Source of the DNA: DATLEX01 sp035525045
GTDB lineage: Bacteria > Acidobacteriota > Thermoanaerobaculia > Gp7-AA8
Length of the DNA stretch: 6,155 nucleotides
Assembly (NCBI GenBank): GCA_035525045.1
Contig: DATLEX010000238.1
Coordinates: 1-6,155 of the forward strand
Direction of reading: 5' to 3'
How positions within the stretch are numbered: the stretch's first letter is position 1; every line of letters starts with the position of its first letter. Below the pieces are notes generated by a model. It made no database searches, was not told the origin of the DNA, and saw only the letters and a program-made list of their open reading frames with translations. Of the stretch, positions 6,094 through 6,155 are shown piece after piece. Both the position numbers and the translations under genes were made by a program.

Positions 6094-6099
6094 CATAAT
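6094..6099 (+). promoter_or_regulatory. Possible -10 element of the kinase gene
   Basis: CATAAT ends 9 nt before the kinase ATG. It is the only TATAAT-like hexamer in that part of the intergenic region and would give a leader of only a few bases. No Shine-Dalgarno sequence is visible in GGACCGTCC, which agrees with a leaderless start. No convincing -35 box is found 16-18 nt upstream. Confidence 0.35.
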
Positions 6100-6108
6100 G
6101 GACCGTCC

Positions 6109-6155
6109 ATGACAGAGACGATCTCGCACTATCGCATCGTGCGGGAGCTGGGCCG
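6109..6155 (+). CDS. Ser/Thr protein kinase, N-terminus only
   Basis: The window ends after 15 codons, which read MTETISHYRIVRELG and then an R codon cut short. The pattern I-(S/G)-HYRI-(V/L)-ELG is the usual first strand of eukaryotic-type bacterial Ser/Thr kinases, leading into the glycine-rich ATP-binding loop that would come next. Only this segment supports the call, so catalytic residues and any sensor or membrane segment lie outside the window. The gene is divergent from the MarR-GNAT gene across 216 nt and may be affected by its operators. A short upstream frame ending at 6112 overlaps the ATG but looks like noise. Confidence 0.75.
   Translation, partial: MTETISHYRIVRELG

Noticed and set aside
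5846..6112. 88-aa plus-strand open frame ending over the kinase ATG
   Set aside because: It runs antisense through the MarR start and the palindromes, has no ribosome-binding site, and its translation is not protein-like. The ATGA overlap appears accidental.
1..6155. CRISPR array, tRNA, rRNA or riboswitch
   Set aside because: No regularly spaced repeats, cloverleaf arms or conserved rRNA segments were found on reading through both strands by eye.

Overview
The window is GC-rich DNA with the strong G/C third-position bias of a high-GC bacterium. The gene content is a TIGR02265/DUF2378-like protein, a secreted PA-domain M28 peptidase, a lipoprotein with DUF4398 and OmpA domains, a MarR-GNAT fusion and the start of a eukaryotic-type Ser/Thr kinase. 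This points to a diderm such as an Acidobacteriota or Myxococcota member. The assignment is inferred from gene families only, because no rRNA or tRNA is present.

Layout. Positions 1-296 hold no convincing gene. Positions 297-728 hold two gene-like fragments facing opposite ways that meet near 550, which suggests decayed or rearranged DNA. Positions 729-4741 are a minus-strand cluster, read from right to left: an OmpA/DUF4398 lipoprotein, then 13 nt later an M28 metallopeptidase with a signal peptide, then 55 nt later a small DUF2378-like protein. Positions 4742-4959 are intergenic and contain part of a dispersed repeat and an inverted repeat. Positions 4960-5892 encode a MarR-GNAT fusion on the minus strand. 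Positions 5893-6108 are a divergent control region. A protein kinase starts at 6109 on the plus strand and runs off the window.

How the parts fit. The lipoprotein and the peptidase are very likely cotranscribed and both act in the cell envelope: one is peptidoglycan-binding, the other is an exported zinc exopeptidase. The DUF2378-like gene may share their transcript or have its own start. The MarR-GNAT gene is preceded by two palindromes with the same TGAC-N3-GTCA core, centred 21 bp apart. They overlap a TTGACA -35 box and a candidate -10 box, so this looks like an autoregulatory operator pair. The stop codon of the MarR-GNAT gene lies inside a copy of a dispersed repeat that is widespread in bacteria. 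I see no CRISPR array, defence island, complete insertion sequence or obviously new multi-gene system. The twin-operator MarR-GNAT control region is the most distinctive feature.
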